This document shows positions 52,628 to 61,803 of a stretch of 64,000 bases of DNA, piece by piece. Source of the stretch: Spirochaetia bacterium. Lineage in GTDB: Bacteria; Spirochaetota; Leptospiria; Leptospirales; Leptonemataceae. The stretch spans positions 1-64,000 of the forward strand of contig VFLI01000026.1 of assembly GCA_009885105.1 (NCBI GenBank), given 5' to 3'. The notes beneath the pieces were generated by a model. It worked only from the letters and a program-made list of their open reading frames with translations, ran no database searches and was not told where the DNA came from. Every line of letters begins with the position of its first letter. Within the stretch, counting starts at the first letter, position 1. A program made the translations under genes and the position numbers.

Positions 52628-55600
52628 GTGTTGAATTTTTTTGTTCGTCGACCCGTGGCCGTAACAATGATTTACGGAGCTGTTCTTCTTCTTGGAATTC
52701 TAAGCCTGCAGAGACTGAAGGTCAGTCTGTTTCCCGATATTGTTTTTCCCAGACTTCTTGTTCTGACTCCCTACGCTCATGCGGCTCCGGAAGAAATTGA
52801 GAATCTGGTGTCCATTCCAATTGAAGACGCTGTCGGAAGCGTGAGCGGTATAAAGAAGATCGTATCGCGCTCGGAGGAAGGGCTTTCCATTGTGGAAGTC
52901 TCTCTGGACTGGGGAAGTTCGCTCGATCTTGCCGTCATAAATATTCGCCAGAAAGTCGATCTGGCAAAGCAGATACTTCCCCAGGACACGGGAAAATCTA
53001 TAATCCTCAAATACGATCCCTCGAACGATTCCGTGATCACTCTCGTCGCCAGACCTCTCTCCATGCCTTTTGAAAATACAAGGGACTGCATAGAGAAAAA
53101 TATCAGGCCGCTTCTGGAGCGCGTGGACGGCGCCGCCTCTCTGTCTATTCTGGGCGGATACAAAAGAGAAATCCATGTCGATGTGGACGCCCGCAGACTA
53201 TACAGCCGGGGACTTTCTCTCGACGTCGTCAGCCGCGCTCTGACGAGCTCCAATTTTAATTTTCCCGCGGGAAATGTCCGCCGCGGCGACCGTGAGTTCA
53301 CCGTGCGCGTGACGGGAGAATTTCCGAATGTGGAGGAAATAAACAGAACCGTTATCTTCACGGGTGAAAATGGAGGACTGATACATCTCAGCGATATTGC
53401 CCAGGTGCGGGACGACTTCCGGGAACGGCGCGGCTCCGCTTATTACAATGGAGAACCGGCCGTTATCATCGGGATCAGAAAGGAGCCCGGGAAAAATACC
53501 ATTGCCACTGCGGCGAACATTCGAAAATCAGTATATGATATTAATAAATTATACGAACGTTCCCTCAGGCTTGACATCATACAGGACCGCTCCGAATACA
53601 TCAGTGATGCGATAGATTCTGTAAAATATTCCGCTCTCATCGGCGCTGTGATCGCCTTTGCCGTCGTTTACTTTTTTCTGAGAGATCTGCGCGCAGCTCT
53701 GATCATCAACATATCAATGCCTATGTCCGTGATTTCTACCTTCATTTTAATGCATCTTGAAAATATCTCCATCAATATCATGAGCCTTGGAGGCCTGGCG
53801 CTGGGTGTTGGAATGGTCGTTGATAATTCCATCGTCGTTCTTGAGGCAATATCACAGCTGAGAAACGAAAGACCAGACCTGTCGCTCCATGAATCGGCTG
53901 TTGCAGGAACCAGGCTGGTCTGGACATCCATGACTGCCTCCACATTCACTTCCATCATCGTTTTTGTTCCTATCATTTTTGTATCGGGTATCGCCGGTGA
54001 GGTCTTTCGTGACCTTGCGCTGACTGTCTCATTTTCGCTTCTTTCGTCGCTGGCCTGCGCCTTCACTCTTGTTCCCATGCTCAGCGCCGTTGACTGGCGG
54101 TCGGGAGGGCTTCTGGACAGAACAGAATTTTTCCTGAACCGTTTTCTTGCCCCTGTCTTCCACGGCGCAGAATTGATGCTGACGGCCGCCCAAAATACGA
54201 TACTCTCAATTCTGGATAAATCTTTAAGAAAACCCGGCTCTGTCCTGCTGATTTCCATTTCCTTTTCCGCAGCGGGATTGCTTCTTTTTCTGCCGCTTCG
54301 CAAATCGCTTTTCCCGGATATCGATCAGGGGATTGTAATATCGGAAACAGAAATGCCTGGAGGCACGGTTCTTTCACAGGCAGAAAACCGTCAGGCGAGG
54401 ATTCATGAATTTCTTCTAAAGAACCGTCTGGCGCTTCATGCAGTGACTGTTATCGGGCACGATGAGGATGATATTTCGTCAGCCGTTCGCGGAGTTAAAA
54501 AACCTGGATATGCAGAGACTCAGTACACAATAGACACACCCAGATTGAGTTCAAAACATTTTATAGAGACTGTGCGAAGCGCGCTTGCGTATGAAAATTT
54601 ATCCATGAATTTTCGCATCAAGGGCGATGTTCTGCAGGAGCTTCTGGGCGAATCGGCCTTCTCTCTTTTTGTCGACATTGAATGCGCTGACAGAGGAGCG
54701 GCCCGGAAGGCAGCTCAGTCTCTGTATGACAGACTCAGAAATCGGCCTGAAATTATTTCTCTGAAATCCACGGCCTTTGCCGGCAGCCCTGAAATACGAA
54801 TCCATCTGGACAGGGATAAACTATCTTCATTCGGGCTGACACCAGGAGGCGTTGGCGACCTGATACGCAGCGCTGTGGATGGTTCTGTTCCCACTCATTT
54901 TCGCGAAGCCGACCTTGAGATACCGGTGCGTGTGCGGCTCCAGGAGAAGGACAGAAAGAACACGGAATCTCTTCACAGTCTTTACATCCAGACAGGAGAA
55001 AAATCTCACACCGAGCTGGGAAATTTAATTCTGACTTCATCCGGGATGGGCCATGCCAGCATACTCCGGGAGAATCAGCGCCGGCTTGAGAGAATTCGCA
55101 TCGAATTTGTGCCGGAGCAGGAGAATGATTTACTTATTTATATAAATAATATTATTGATAAAACGGCTTCGGAATTCTCGTCGTTCCCTGCCGAAATTCG
55201 CCCCGTCTTGAGGATCGTCCGCGAAAACCAGGAAACAGGCGAATCTCTCAACTCTCTTTTTTACGCTTTTGCTCTGTCCATCGTGCTCATATACCTGCTT
55301 CTTGCCGGTCAGTTCGAGTCGCTTCTCCATCCTCTTTCGCTTGCTCTGTCAATTCCTTTGATGCTGTTCGGAGTCTCCGCATCGCTTCTTCTGACCGGCA
55401 ACGGCTTGAATATAACGTCCGGCATAGGCATGATTATGCTGGTCGGCATTGTTACAAATTCCGGTGTGATTCTTTACGAATATATCCAGCACAACAGAAG
55501 CAACGATGCGGCGGCAGATCTGGCATCGCTGCCTGAAATTATAAAGCGAAGCGTGAAGGACCGTATCCGGCCAATACTTCTGACAACGCTCACCACAATT

Positions 55601-55804
55601 ATGGGTCTCATCCCGTTGGCGATCCCCTCCGGGTCTGGAGGCGATCTGCAGGCCCCGATGTCCATTGCGGTGATGGGCGGTCTCACTGTATCCACGGCGC
55701 TGACAATGGTGGCATTTCCCTGTGTTTTCTTCTTGATGGAGAGCTCACGGCTTCGCAGAAAACTGAAATCCGACGTGTCCTCAAGCGCGGCGGATTCTCC
55801 ATGA
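52628..55804 (+). CDS. RND efflux transporter, first of two
   Basis: A 1058-residue RND transporter of the hydrophobe/amphiphile type with twelve TMs and two large periplasmic loops. Landmarks are VRRPVAVTMIYGAVLLLGI (TM1), SRSEEGLSIVEVSLDWG, the proton-relay TM4 motif GVGMVVDNSIVVLEAI with only one of the two Asp, and GIGMIMLVGIVTNSGVILYEY in TM10, which lacks the AcrB lysine. The start is GTG at 52628. It overlaps the second pump by ATGA, so the two are probably made together, like MdtB and MdtC. Substrate unknown. Confidence 0.9.
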   Translation: MLNFFVRRPVAVTMIYGAVLLLGILSLQRLKVSLFPDIVFPRLLVLTPYAHAAPEEIENLVSIPIEDAVGSVSGIKKIVSRSEEGLSIVEVSLDWGSSLDLAVINIRQKVDLAKQILPQDTGKSIILKYDPSNDSVITLVARPLSMPFENTRDCIEKNIRPLLERVDGAASLSILGGYKREIHVDVDARRLYSRGLSLDVVSRALTSSNFNFPAGNVRRGDREFTVRVTGEFPNVEEINRTVIFTGENGGLIHLSDIAQVRDDFRERRGSAYYNGEPAVIIGIRKEPGKNTIATAANIRKSVYDINKLYERSLRLDIIQDRSEYISDAIDSVKYSALIGAVIAFAVVYFFLRDLRAALIINISMPMSVISTFILMHLENISINIMSLGGLALGVGMVVDNSIVVLEAISQLRNERPDLSLHESAVAGTRLVWTSMTASTFTSIIVFVPIIFVSGIAGEVFRDLALTVSFSLLSSLACAFTLVPMLSAVDWRSGGLLDRTEFFLNRFLAPVFHGAELMLTAAQNTILSILDKSLRKPGSVLLISISFSAAGLLLFLPLRKSLFPDIDQGIVISETEMPGGTVLSQAENRQARIHEFLLKNRLALHAVTVIGHDEDDISSAVRGVKKPGYAETQYTIDTPRLSSKHFIETVRSALAYENLSMNFRIKGDVLQELLGESAFSLFVDIECADRGAARKAAQSLYDRLRNRPEIISLKSTAFAGSPEIRIHLDRDKLSSFGLTPGGVGDLIRSAVDGSVPTHFREADLEIPVRVRLQEKDRKNTESLHSLYIQTGEKSHTELGNLILTSSGMGHASILRENQRRLERIRIEFVPEQENDLLIYINNIIDKTASEFSSFPAEIRPVLRIVRENQETGESLNSLFYAFALSIVLIYLLLAGQFESLLHPLSLALSIPLMLFGVSASLLLTGNGLNITSGIGMIMLVGIVTNSGVILYEYIQHNRSNDAAADLASLPEIIKRSVKDRIRPILLTTLTTIMGLIPLAIPSGSGGDLQAPMSIAVMGGLTVSTALTMVAFPCVFFLMESSRLRRKLKSDVSSSAADSP

Positions 55805-58800
55805 AATCCGTGATTGCAGTTTTTCTGAAAAAACCGGTGATGAGCCTCATGCTTGCCGCCGGTATCTGTATTCTCGGGGGAGTATCCGTCGGACACATCC
55901 CGGTCGGACTTCTGCCGAATCTTGCAAGCCCAGGAATCACGATCATCACGCGCTATCCCGGAGTGGAGGCGGTGAAAATCGAGGAAATATTAACCATTCC
56001 GATCGAAAGGCAGCTCAGCGATATTTCGGAAATTGAAACCATCATCTCAGTTTCCAGCGAGGGAGAATCGAAAGTTAATCTGGTGTTTGATCACAGGGCC
56101 GATATCAAAATCAAAATTCTCGAAGCTACAGAGAAAATCTTTTATATTCGCGGCCGTTTCCCGCGCGAAGTTCAGGAGCCTTCCGTGATCCAGTACGATC
56201 CCGGTGACCGGCCGGTTTTTATTGTTTCATTTGAGTCTGACAGTCTGGATCTCAAAGAGCTGCGTGAATTGGTGGACCTGCGCGTCAAAGCGCACTTTGA
56301 GAGAATTGACGGGGTTTCTGAAGTGTATGTCGGCGGGGGATACGACAGAGAAATTCAGATTATCGCTGATCCTGATAGATTCGCCGCGGGCGGCGCCGCT
56401 CTGGACAGAGTTTCTTCTTATTTATCCGCGCTGAACCGTTACACACCGGGAGGCCTTCTACCGGGACAGCCCGCCAGAGCTCTGTACACGGAAGGCCGCT
56501 ACGGGTCGATCGGTGAAATTCGCAGGACTCTGATACGCCTGGACGCTGAAAAACCGCCGGTAAGCATTCTGGATTTCGCAGACGTTGTCGACGGTTTCCG
56601 TGACAGAGACACCATTTCGAGGACGGATGGGAAAGAAAGAGTCACCATTTATATCCAGAAAGCAGGCAGCGCGAACACTCTGGAAATTACTGATGAGGCA
56701 GAAAAAATCACCGGTTCAATTGACCGCAGGCAACTGCGCGTGTTTACAAATTACAATCAGGGGTCTTTCATCCGCACGGCTCTGAATTCCGTCATAGGCT
56801 CCTGCATATCCGGGGCTTTGATTGCAGTGATGATCCTCTATGCATTTCTGCGCAATGCAAAACTGACGCTTCTCATCGCTCTGACCATTCCCTGCTGCAT
56901 GATGGCGACTTTCTTTCTCATGTTCATGGCCGGCATTGAAATCAACGTCATCAGTCTTTCCGGACTGGCCCTGGGGGGCGGAATGCTGATCGACAACTCG
57001 ATTGTAGTTTCAGAAGCGTTCGAGTCTGCGTTGAAAAATGGAACAGAAAGACCTATCTTTGACGAGGCCCTTTCTGCCGTAAGCCGGATTTCCGGCGAAG
57101 TTGTATCGGCAACTCTGGCCACCGTGATTGTCTTTATTCCCCTGATCTTCACGGATCCTCAGACCAGAAAACTTTACTACGGACTGTCCATGACCGTGAC
57201 AATTTCGTTATTGGTGTCGATTGTCTTTTCGCTTACGGTTCTTCCTTCATTTATGCTTTTTATTTTTTCACGGCGGACAGCTCAGGCTCCACAGGCGCCG
57301 TTTAACAGACCTTCTTTTTTATTTAAACTTTCTCAATTTAAATGGTCAATGGATATAGGCCGACTTTCGCGCCTGATTCATTCCTGCACTCTGCCCCTCT
57401 ACCGTCATATTCGGGCAGTTATGATTGGTGTTCTGGTTTTCATCGTTCTGACACCCTTTTTGGTTTTGCAGCTCAAGAAGGAGGGACTCAATCCGGCCGA
57501 ATCCGGAGAAATCGAGGCCAACATCGATCTAACAACAGGAACTCATCTTGAGAAAACCGAGACCATCATTGGCCGGATCGAGGAGAGTCTGAAAAAGAAT
57601 CCCTTTGTTGAATCTGTTTCATCACGAATCGAAAAATGGCACGCAAGTCTTCATATCAAATTGAACGCGGACGGCAGATTACTCCGCCAGAATGAGTTGA
57701 TCGAAAGCCTTAGGACGGCTTCCGAACCGCACCGGGAAGCTTTTGTTCACTACACCGGTTCGTCGGAAGCGCAGAGCATCCACGAACTGGATATTGATTT
57801 TTTCGGCGATGACAATACAAAATTGAAGGAATTCGCAGCAGAAGCATCCACGATAATTCAATCCGGTGTTCCCGGAATAGAACAGGTGATTCTTCGTTTT
57901 CGCGAACCGAAGGATGGATTGAAAATTAATCTTGACAGAACAAAAGCGGCTCAGTCGGGAACCAGCGTTTCAGAGATCGGTTCCCAGCTTCGCGGCCTCA
58001 TTTCCGGCTCGATAATAACAAAATTCTACGACGGTCAGAGAGAAGTCGATGTGCGTTTTGCAGGAGAGAAAGAAGCGCTCTCCTCTCCCGAAAATATTCG
58101 CGCAATGAACATTGCCCTGGCCGGCCGCGCGCAGCCTCTGTCGACTCTGGCGTCTTTCCAGGAAGATACGAGCGAGACTCGTCTCTGGAGAAAAAACAAA
58201 AGAAAAACAGTGACCATCACAATAAAGACGACAGATCGATCTCTCGATCAGACAGCAGAAGACATTGTAAATCTTTTCCGAACGATCAATTTTCCAGCCG
58301 ACACAGTCTATTCATTCGGCGATGACTACAGACGAATGGAAAACAGCCAGAAAGAAATGGCGCTGGCTGTCCTCTTGTCTATTCTCATAATTTACCTGAT
58401 GCTGGGCGCCCTCTTTGAATCGCTCCTTCAGCCTCTGATCATTCTTCTTCCTGTTCCGCTGACCTGGACCGGTATACTCTGTTTTCTGTTTGCTGCGAAT
58501 TCTGCCCTGAACATGAGCGTTTACATCGGCATGATTATGCTGGGCGGTATCGTCGTGAATCAATCCATTCTTGTGCTGGCCACAATCAATCACTTCGTTC
58601 TGAATACCGGCCATTTCCGATCGGGCACGGAACTCATGCGAAAAATACTCAGAGCTTCCACGAACCGGCTGCGACCTATCATCATGACAGCCCTGACTAC
58701 AATTGCGGGCATGCTTCCGATGGTCTTTGACACCGGCGACGGATCTCATCTCTGGAGGCCGCTGGCTCTCACGGTGACCCTGGGTCTGGGCATATCGCTG

Positions 58801-58887
58801 TTTATCAGTCTTGCGCTTGTCCCTCTGTCCGCTTATTTGTATTATTATAGATTCTTTAATATTTCAAGAAATGGAGTCTGCAAATGA
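55801..58887 (+). CDS. RND efflux transporter, second of two
   Basis: A 1028-residue RND transporter. It has TM1 with LKKPVMSLMLAAGICILGG, TM4 motif ALGGGMLIDNSIVVSEAFE, and TM10 GMIMLGGIVVNQSILVL, again without the AcrB lysine. The two pump sequences differ clearly from each other, so this is a hetero-pair, not a recent duplication. Its ATG overlaps the first pump's stop, and its own stop overlaps the next gene (ATGA). The two probably form a mixed trimer fed by the HlyD adaptor. Confidence 0.9.
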   Translation: MKSVIAVFLKKPVMSLMLAAGICILGGVSVGHIPVGLLPNLASPGITIITRYPGVEAVKIEEILTIPIERQLSDISEIETIISVSSEGESKVNLVFDHRADIKIKILEATEKIFYIRGRFPREVQEPSVIQYDPGDRPVFIVSFESDSLDLKELRELVDLRVKAHFERIDGVSEVYVGGGYDREIQIIADPDRFAAGGAALDRVSSYLSALNRYTPGGLLPGQPARALYTEGRYGSIGEIRRTLIRLDAEKPPVSILDFADVVDGFRDRDTISRTDGKERVTIYIQKAGSANTLEITDEAEKITGSIDRRQLRVFTNYNQGSFIRTALNSVIGSCISGALIAVMILYAFLRNAKLTLLIALTIPCCMMATFFLMFMAGIEINVISLSGLALGGGMLIDNSIVVSEAFESALKNGTERPIFDEALSAVSRISGEVVSATLATVIVFIPLIFTDPQTRKLYYGLSMTVTISLLVSIVFSLTVLPSFMLFIFSRRTAQAPQAPFNRPSFLFKLSQFKWSMDIGRLSRLIHSCTLPLYRHIRAVMIGVLVFIVLTPFLVLQLKKEGLNPAESGEIEANIDLTTGTHLEKTETIIGRIEESLKKNPFVESVSSRIEKWHASLHIKLNADGRLLRQNELIESLRTASEPHREAFVHYTGSSEAQSIHELDIDFFGDDNTKLKEFAAEASTIIQSGVPGIEQVILRFREPKDGLKINLDRTKAAQSGTSVSEIGSQLRGLISGSIITKFYDGQREVDVRFAGEKEALSSPENIRAMNIALAGRAQPLSTLASFQEDTSETRLWRKNKRKTVTITIKTTDRSLDQTAEDIVNLFRTINFPADTVYSFGDDYRRMENSQKEMALAVLLSILIIYLMLGALFESLLQPLIILLPVPLTWTGILCFLFAANSALNMSVYIGMIMLGGIVVNQSILVLATINHFVLNTGHFRSGTELMRKILRASTNRLRPIIMTALTTIAGMLPMVFDTGDGSHLWRPLALTVTLGLGISLFISLALVPLSAYLYYYRFFNISRNGVCK

Positions 58888-59699
58888 ATTCTGATAACGC
58901 TCTCGAAGAAGAACTCGTAAATCCAGAGGATCCCCTGGCCGTTTACGCGATGCCGGAATTTCACGGCGAGGCGGCAACACGCTGGGATAAGCTGCGCAGG
59001 TTTTCCCACAGGCAGAAAAGAAAGGTCTACATCGCTCTGCTCCTCTCTCTGATTGCGGCCATTGCGGCGTCGATGCAGCCTGGCGGCGCGGCGATTAGAG
59101 ACATTCTGGCTGACTATTTCCAAAAAGAGGGTAATGCCTCATTGAACTCAGACTGGGCCTACACGATCGAAAATCATGTTTTTGATTCCGACACTATGAG
59201 GCTGCGATTTCCCATTCTGGCGCGATACACGTACGGACTGGATGGAGGGCGCGAATTAATGAAGGATCAGGAATTCTACACGAAGTTTGTCAACGATCAG
59301 TATGAAACAGATATTCTACTGTATGCGGCAGTCTCCGAAGGCGGCCTGGAAGAAGTCGAAGCACGACTGGTTCTGGAGAATGCCCTTCGCCGTGCAGCGG
59401 TGGAATACTACATCCACACAAAAATCAGAACTCTCATGCCGGATCTGCGGGCAGCTGCCGGGCGGACAGAGGCGCTGGCATATTACGAGAACAACAAGGA
59501 CTTTTATAAAAAGAATAATATCGAGAAAGAGAAGGCTCTCGAATTGATTGCGCAGACACTTACCGGGATCAAACAACAGGATTTAAGGGAAAAGCTCCTG
59601 CTGGTTCGCAGAACGCTTCTGGAAAATGCGCGCCGTCAAATCGCATCACGCACTCGAGTATCAGAGAATTCGCCGGCCGGCAGAGGAGTTCATCGATGA
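58884..59699 (+). CDS. Single-span membrane protein of unknown function
   Basis: A 271-residue protein with a cytoplasmic N-terminal tail of about 45 residues, one hydrophobic segment (IALLLSLIAAIAASM, about 51-65), then an extracytoplasmic helical domain with YTKFVNDQYETDILLYAAVSEGG (about 131-153) and VEYYIHTKIRTLMPDLRAAAG. It resembles the N-terminal chaperone part of SurA/PpiD in shape but has no rotamase domain. It lies inside the operon by ATGA overlaps on both sides. It may assist pump substrate handling. Confidence 0.6.
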   Translation: MNSDNALEEELVNPEDPLAVYAMPEFHGEAATRWDKLRRFSHRQKRKVYIALLLSLIAAIAASMQPGGAAIRDILADYFQKEGNASLNSDWAYTIENHVFDSDTMRLRFPILARYTYGLDGGRELMKDQEFYTKFVNDQYETDILLYAAVSEGGLEEVEARLVLENALRRAAVEYYIHTKIRTLMPDLRAAAGRTEALAYYENNKDFYKKNNIEKEKALELIAQTLTGIKQQDLREKLLLVRRTLLENARRQIASRTRVSENSPAGRGVHR

Positions 59700-60358
59700 A
59701 AATACAGAGTATTCTGCTCAATATTTATGAATCCACATTCCGGCCTGCGCGTTATTTTGGAAATATCGGCGCGGATCTACTGGCGGCGAACGCGCTTCGC
59801 AGTCTGCTCTTTCTTGTTTCCTTCGCAACGCTGGCCCTTTTTCTCACCGCAGTTATGAATATGGAAAAGCTGCGGATGGCAGGCCTTGCTGTTCAAAGTT
59901 TATCGCACGGTTCTACTCAGTTTTCAAGGGCAATTCCGTGGAATCGTCTTTTCCTCCCGATTGTAACGGCGCTGAATATTTTCATATCCGGGATTTCCCG
60001 TCATATAGCGACTGTTCTGTTCGGCGATGCAAGAAAATCTTTCACCACAGCGACATCCATCAGCGGACAGGCGGCAGTACCCTGGATTCTACTTTTGACA
60101 GTCTATGGCCTGTGGAATAATTTTTTTCCGGTGATTCCCGAACCCGGTAAAACAGAGCCGGGATATATATTCATAACGGGCATGTTTCTGTTCTTTGCTG
60201 CGTGGATATGGGAAGGATATATTTGCATGCGGGCCTTTCGCGCACAGTACGGTCAGAACCTGGGTCGGGCCGCTCTTACCTTCATTGCGCCTGTGCCGGT
60301 TTTTCTGGGATCCTGCTGCGGATCGGGAATCTTTCTGTATCTGCTGAATATGAAGTGA
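59696..60358 (+). CDS. Yip1-like multi-spanning membrane protein
   Basis: A 220-residue protein with about five or six hydrophobic segments: ALRSLLFLVSFATLALFLT, LFLPIVTALNIFISGISRHIA, VPWILLLTVYGLWNNFF, IFITGMFLFFAAWIWEGYI and a C-terminal VPVFLGSCCGSGIFLYLL. Arrangement resembles the bacterial Yip1/DUF1282 family. It ends the overlap chain that began with tolC. No function known; perhaps a membrane accessory of the exporter. Confidence 0.6.
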   Translation: MKIQSILLNIYESTFRPARYFGNIGADLLAANALRSLLFLVSFATLALFLTAVMNMEKLRMAGLAVQSLSHGSTQFSRAIPWNRLFLPIVTALNIFISGISRHIATVLFGDARKSFTTATSISGQAAVPWILLLTVYGLWNNFFPVIPEPGKTEPGYIFITGMFLFFAAWIWEGYICMRAFRAQYGQNLGRAALTFIAPVPVFLGSCCGSGIFLYLLNMK

Positions 60359-60388
60359 AATTGAGAATCTGTCCCAAACCTTTTTGCA

Positions 60389-60417
60389 TTGACACATTAC
60401 AGAACAGTCAATATTCT
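60389..60417 (+). promoter_or_regulatory. Sigma-70 type promoter of the SH3 lipoprotein gene
   Basis: TTGACA (60389-60394, perfect) and TATTCT (60412-60417) are spaced by 17 bases. The leader to the ATG at 60457 is about 33 bases. This breaks the efflux operon from the SH3 gene, or boosts it internally. Confidence 0.7.
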
Positions 60418-60456
60418 ATTATCGAATATGGGGCCGGCCATCTCAGAGAGAGTGAT

Positions 60457-61194
60457 ATGAAGCGGTTTTTTTTTACTGCGATTCTTTGTGCGCTCACCGC
60501 AACTCAGATATACTGTCATAAAATAGAAAACAGAGAACAGGATTGTTCGTCGTACAAAGACTATGTGGTAACAGTTGAAAGCTTGAATATTCGGGAGGCT
60601 CCCGGAAAAGACGCAAAAGTCATTGCCGGACTCAAACAGAGCGACCGTATTCAGGCCTGCGCCAGTCCTTCCAGAATGGACACAATCGACGGTAATGAAG
60701 CTGCGTGGTTTCGCGTGAAAATGGGCAACTCTACTGGATGGGTTTTTGGCGCCTATTTATTGGATACAAATCTGGGACAGGCAAGCGCAAACGTAATAGC
60801 GCGGCAGGAAGAAGGTAGGATTCTGATCGTCTCAAAGAATAATCCTGAACCGTGTATTGTTCCGGTGCCGCAGGGCGCGTCTGTCATTATTGATATTTCT
60901 GATAAGGACGATTTTGTTGCTCTGAGTCCTGGGACGGATGTGTTTCGCGCGCTTCTGTTTGTTGAGACTGCTTCATGCCGTATGATAAAAATTGACAGTG
61001 TCGTTGAACTGGGCAGTGGATCCGGACGCACAGAGTGGGAAGAAGGCGCATACCGGTACAGAAAAGTTTCCGCGATTCCAAGGAGGCCTGGTAACGACTG
61101 CCCCCGCTGGACAGGAATGAAATTTCAGAATGGGAAGGAAGAAGCCACTGGCGAATCAGGTATGTATCCGAAAGGAAGTCATATGTGTATGTAA
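60457..61194 (+). CDS. SH3-domain lipoprotein
   Basis: A 245-residue exported protein. The signal peptide ends in a lipobox near ATQIYC (about 14-19). An SH3_3-like bacterial domain follows (about 37-100): VVTVESLNIREAPGKDAKVI, DRIQACASPSR, AAWFRVKMGNSTGWVFGAYL. The second half has strand-rich sequence (GASVIIDISDKDDFVALSP) without a family match. The ATG has a GAGAG ahead and its own strong promoter. A longer open frame overlaps the previous gene, but carries no signal. Such SH3 domains usually bind peptidoglycan or peptides. Confidence 0.8.
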   Translation: MKRFFFTAILCALTATQIYCHKIENREQDCSSYKDYVVTVESLNIREAPGKDAKVIAGLKQSDRIQACASPSRMDTIDGNEAAWFRVKMGNSTGWVFGAYLLDTNLGQASANVIARQEEGRILIVSKNNPEPCIVPVPQGASVIIDISDKDDFVALSPGTDVFRALLFVETASCRMIKIDSVVELGSGSGRTEWEEGAYRYRKVSAIPRRPGNDCPRWTGMKFQNGKEEATGESGMYPKGSHMCM

Positions 61195-61219
61195 GATTGA
61201 ATTGCCTTCTCTTTTTCCT

Positions 61220-61241
61220 GGATGCCTGCGCAAAGGCATCC
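61220..61241 (+). terminator. Stem-loop terminator after the SH3 lipoprotein gene
   Basis: GGATGCCT (61220-61227), loop GCGCAA, AGGCATCC (61234-61241): a perfect eight-base stem, followed by an AT-rich stretch with several T runs. It lies 26 bases after the stop codon and fits an intrinsic terminator, though the T tract is interrupted. Confidence 0.65.
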
Positions 61242-61389
61242 TATGATTTCTATATTTTCAGATCCTTCATATCTGCAGCTAATTGATTTAATTTATTTTT
61301 TTTAATATTTTCGTTTTTCTGGCCATGATATTCTGAAATTCCTTCGTCGATATAATAGTAAGAGGATAATTTCCGCCGGTCGATTGATT

Positions 61390-61803
61390 ATGTCGTATTA
61401 TTTGAAAAGTATTGCTTCCCTTTCAGGTTTTCTCATTGCCCTCAACTTAGCAGCCTGCGCCAGTATTCACAGGGCGGGCTACTATAATTTTTCTGTCGGC
61501 CGCAATTCGGAGGAATTTTCTGTCGACTGCGCAAATCCCGTTATCCTGAAAAAATGGTACGCTGTATACGGAACTCTGGAAATCGGAAAGACAGATCTGC
61601 CGCTTCCCGACGGCAATACAGGATACCGCATTCAGGAATTTCGCGACGGCGGCGATATGGCAGTTTCAATTCTGCTGGGAGCTTTTACCTCCATCACCCG
61701 GAGCAGTCTGAGTTATTCCGAATGCAAACTGACGCCTAAAAATCAAAGCAGTAAAGCAAATATCGAGGAGGCTGTGCGAAAAATAATTGATGAATATTTC
61801 TAG
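61390..61803 (+). CDS. Small lipoprotein of unknown function
   Basis: A 137-residue exported protein with lipobox NLAAC (Cys about 23). The mature part has four or five strands with a Cys pair (VDCANP, SECKLTP), a DGGDMAVSILLGAFTSI stretch and a helical tail. Start is ATG at 61390 (a TTG six bases earlier is possible). It overlaps the following gene by 14 bases, so the two form a pair. The plan resembles Bor-type small lipoproteins, but that is a loose guess. Confidence 0.6.
   Translation: MSYYLKSIASLSGFLIALNLAACASIHRAGYYNFSVGRNSEEFSVDCANPVILKKWYAVYGTLEIGKTDLPLPDGNTGYRIQEFRDGGDMAVSILLGAFTSITRSSLSYSECKLTPKNQSSKANIEEAVRKIIDEYF

Noticed and set aside
60202-60456. N-terminal extension of the SH3 lipoprotein frame
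   Set aside because: It overlaps the Yip1-like gene and lacks a signal peptide; promoter and lipobox fit the ATG at 60457.
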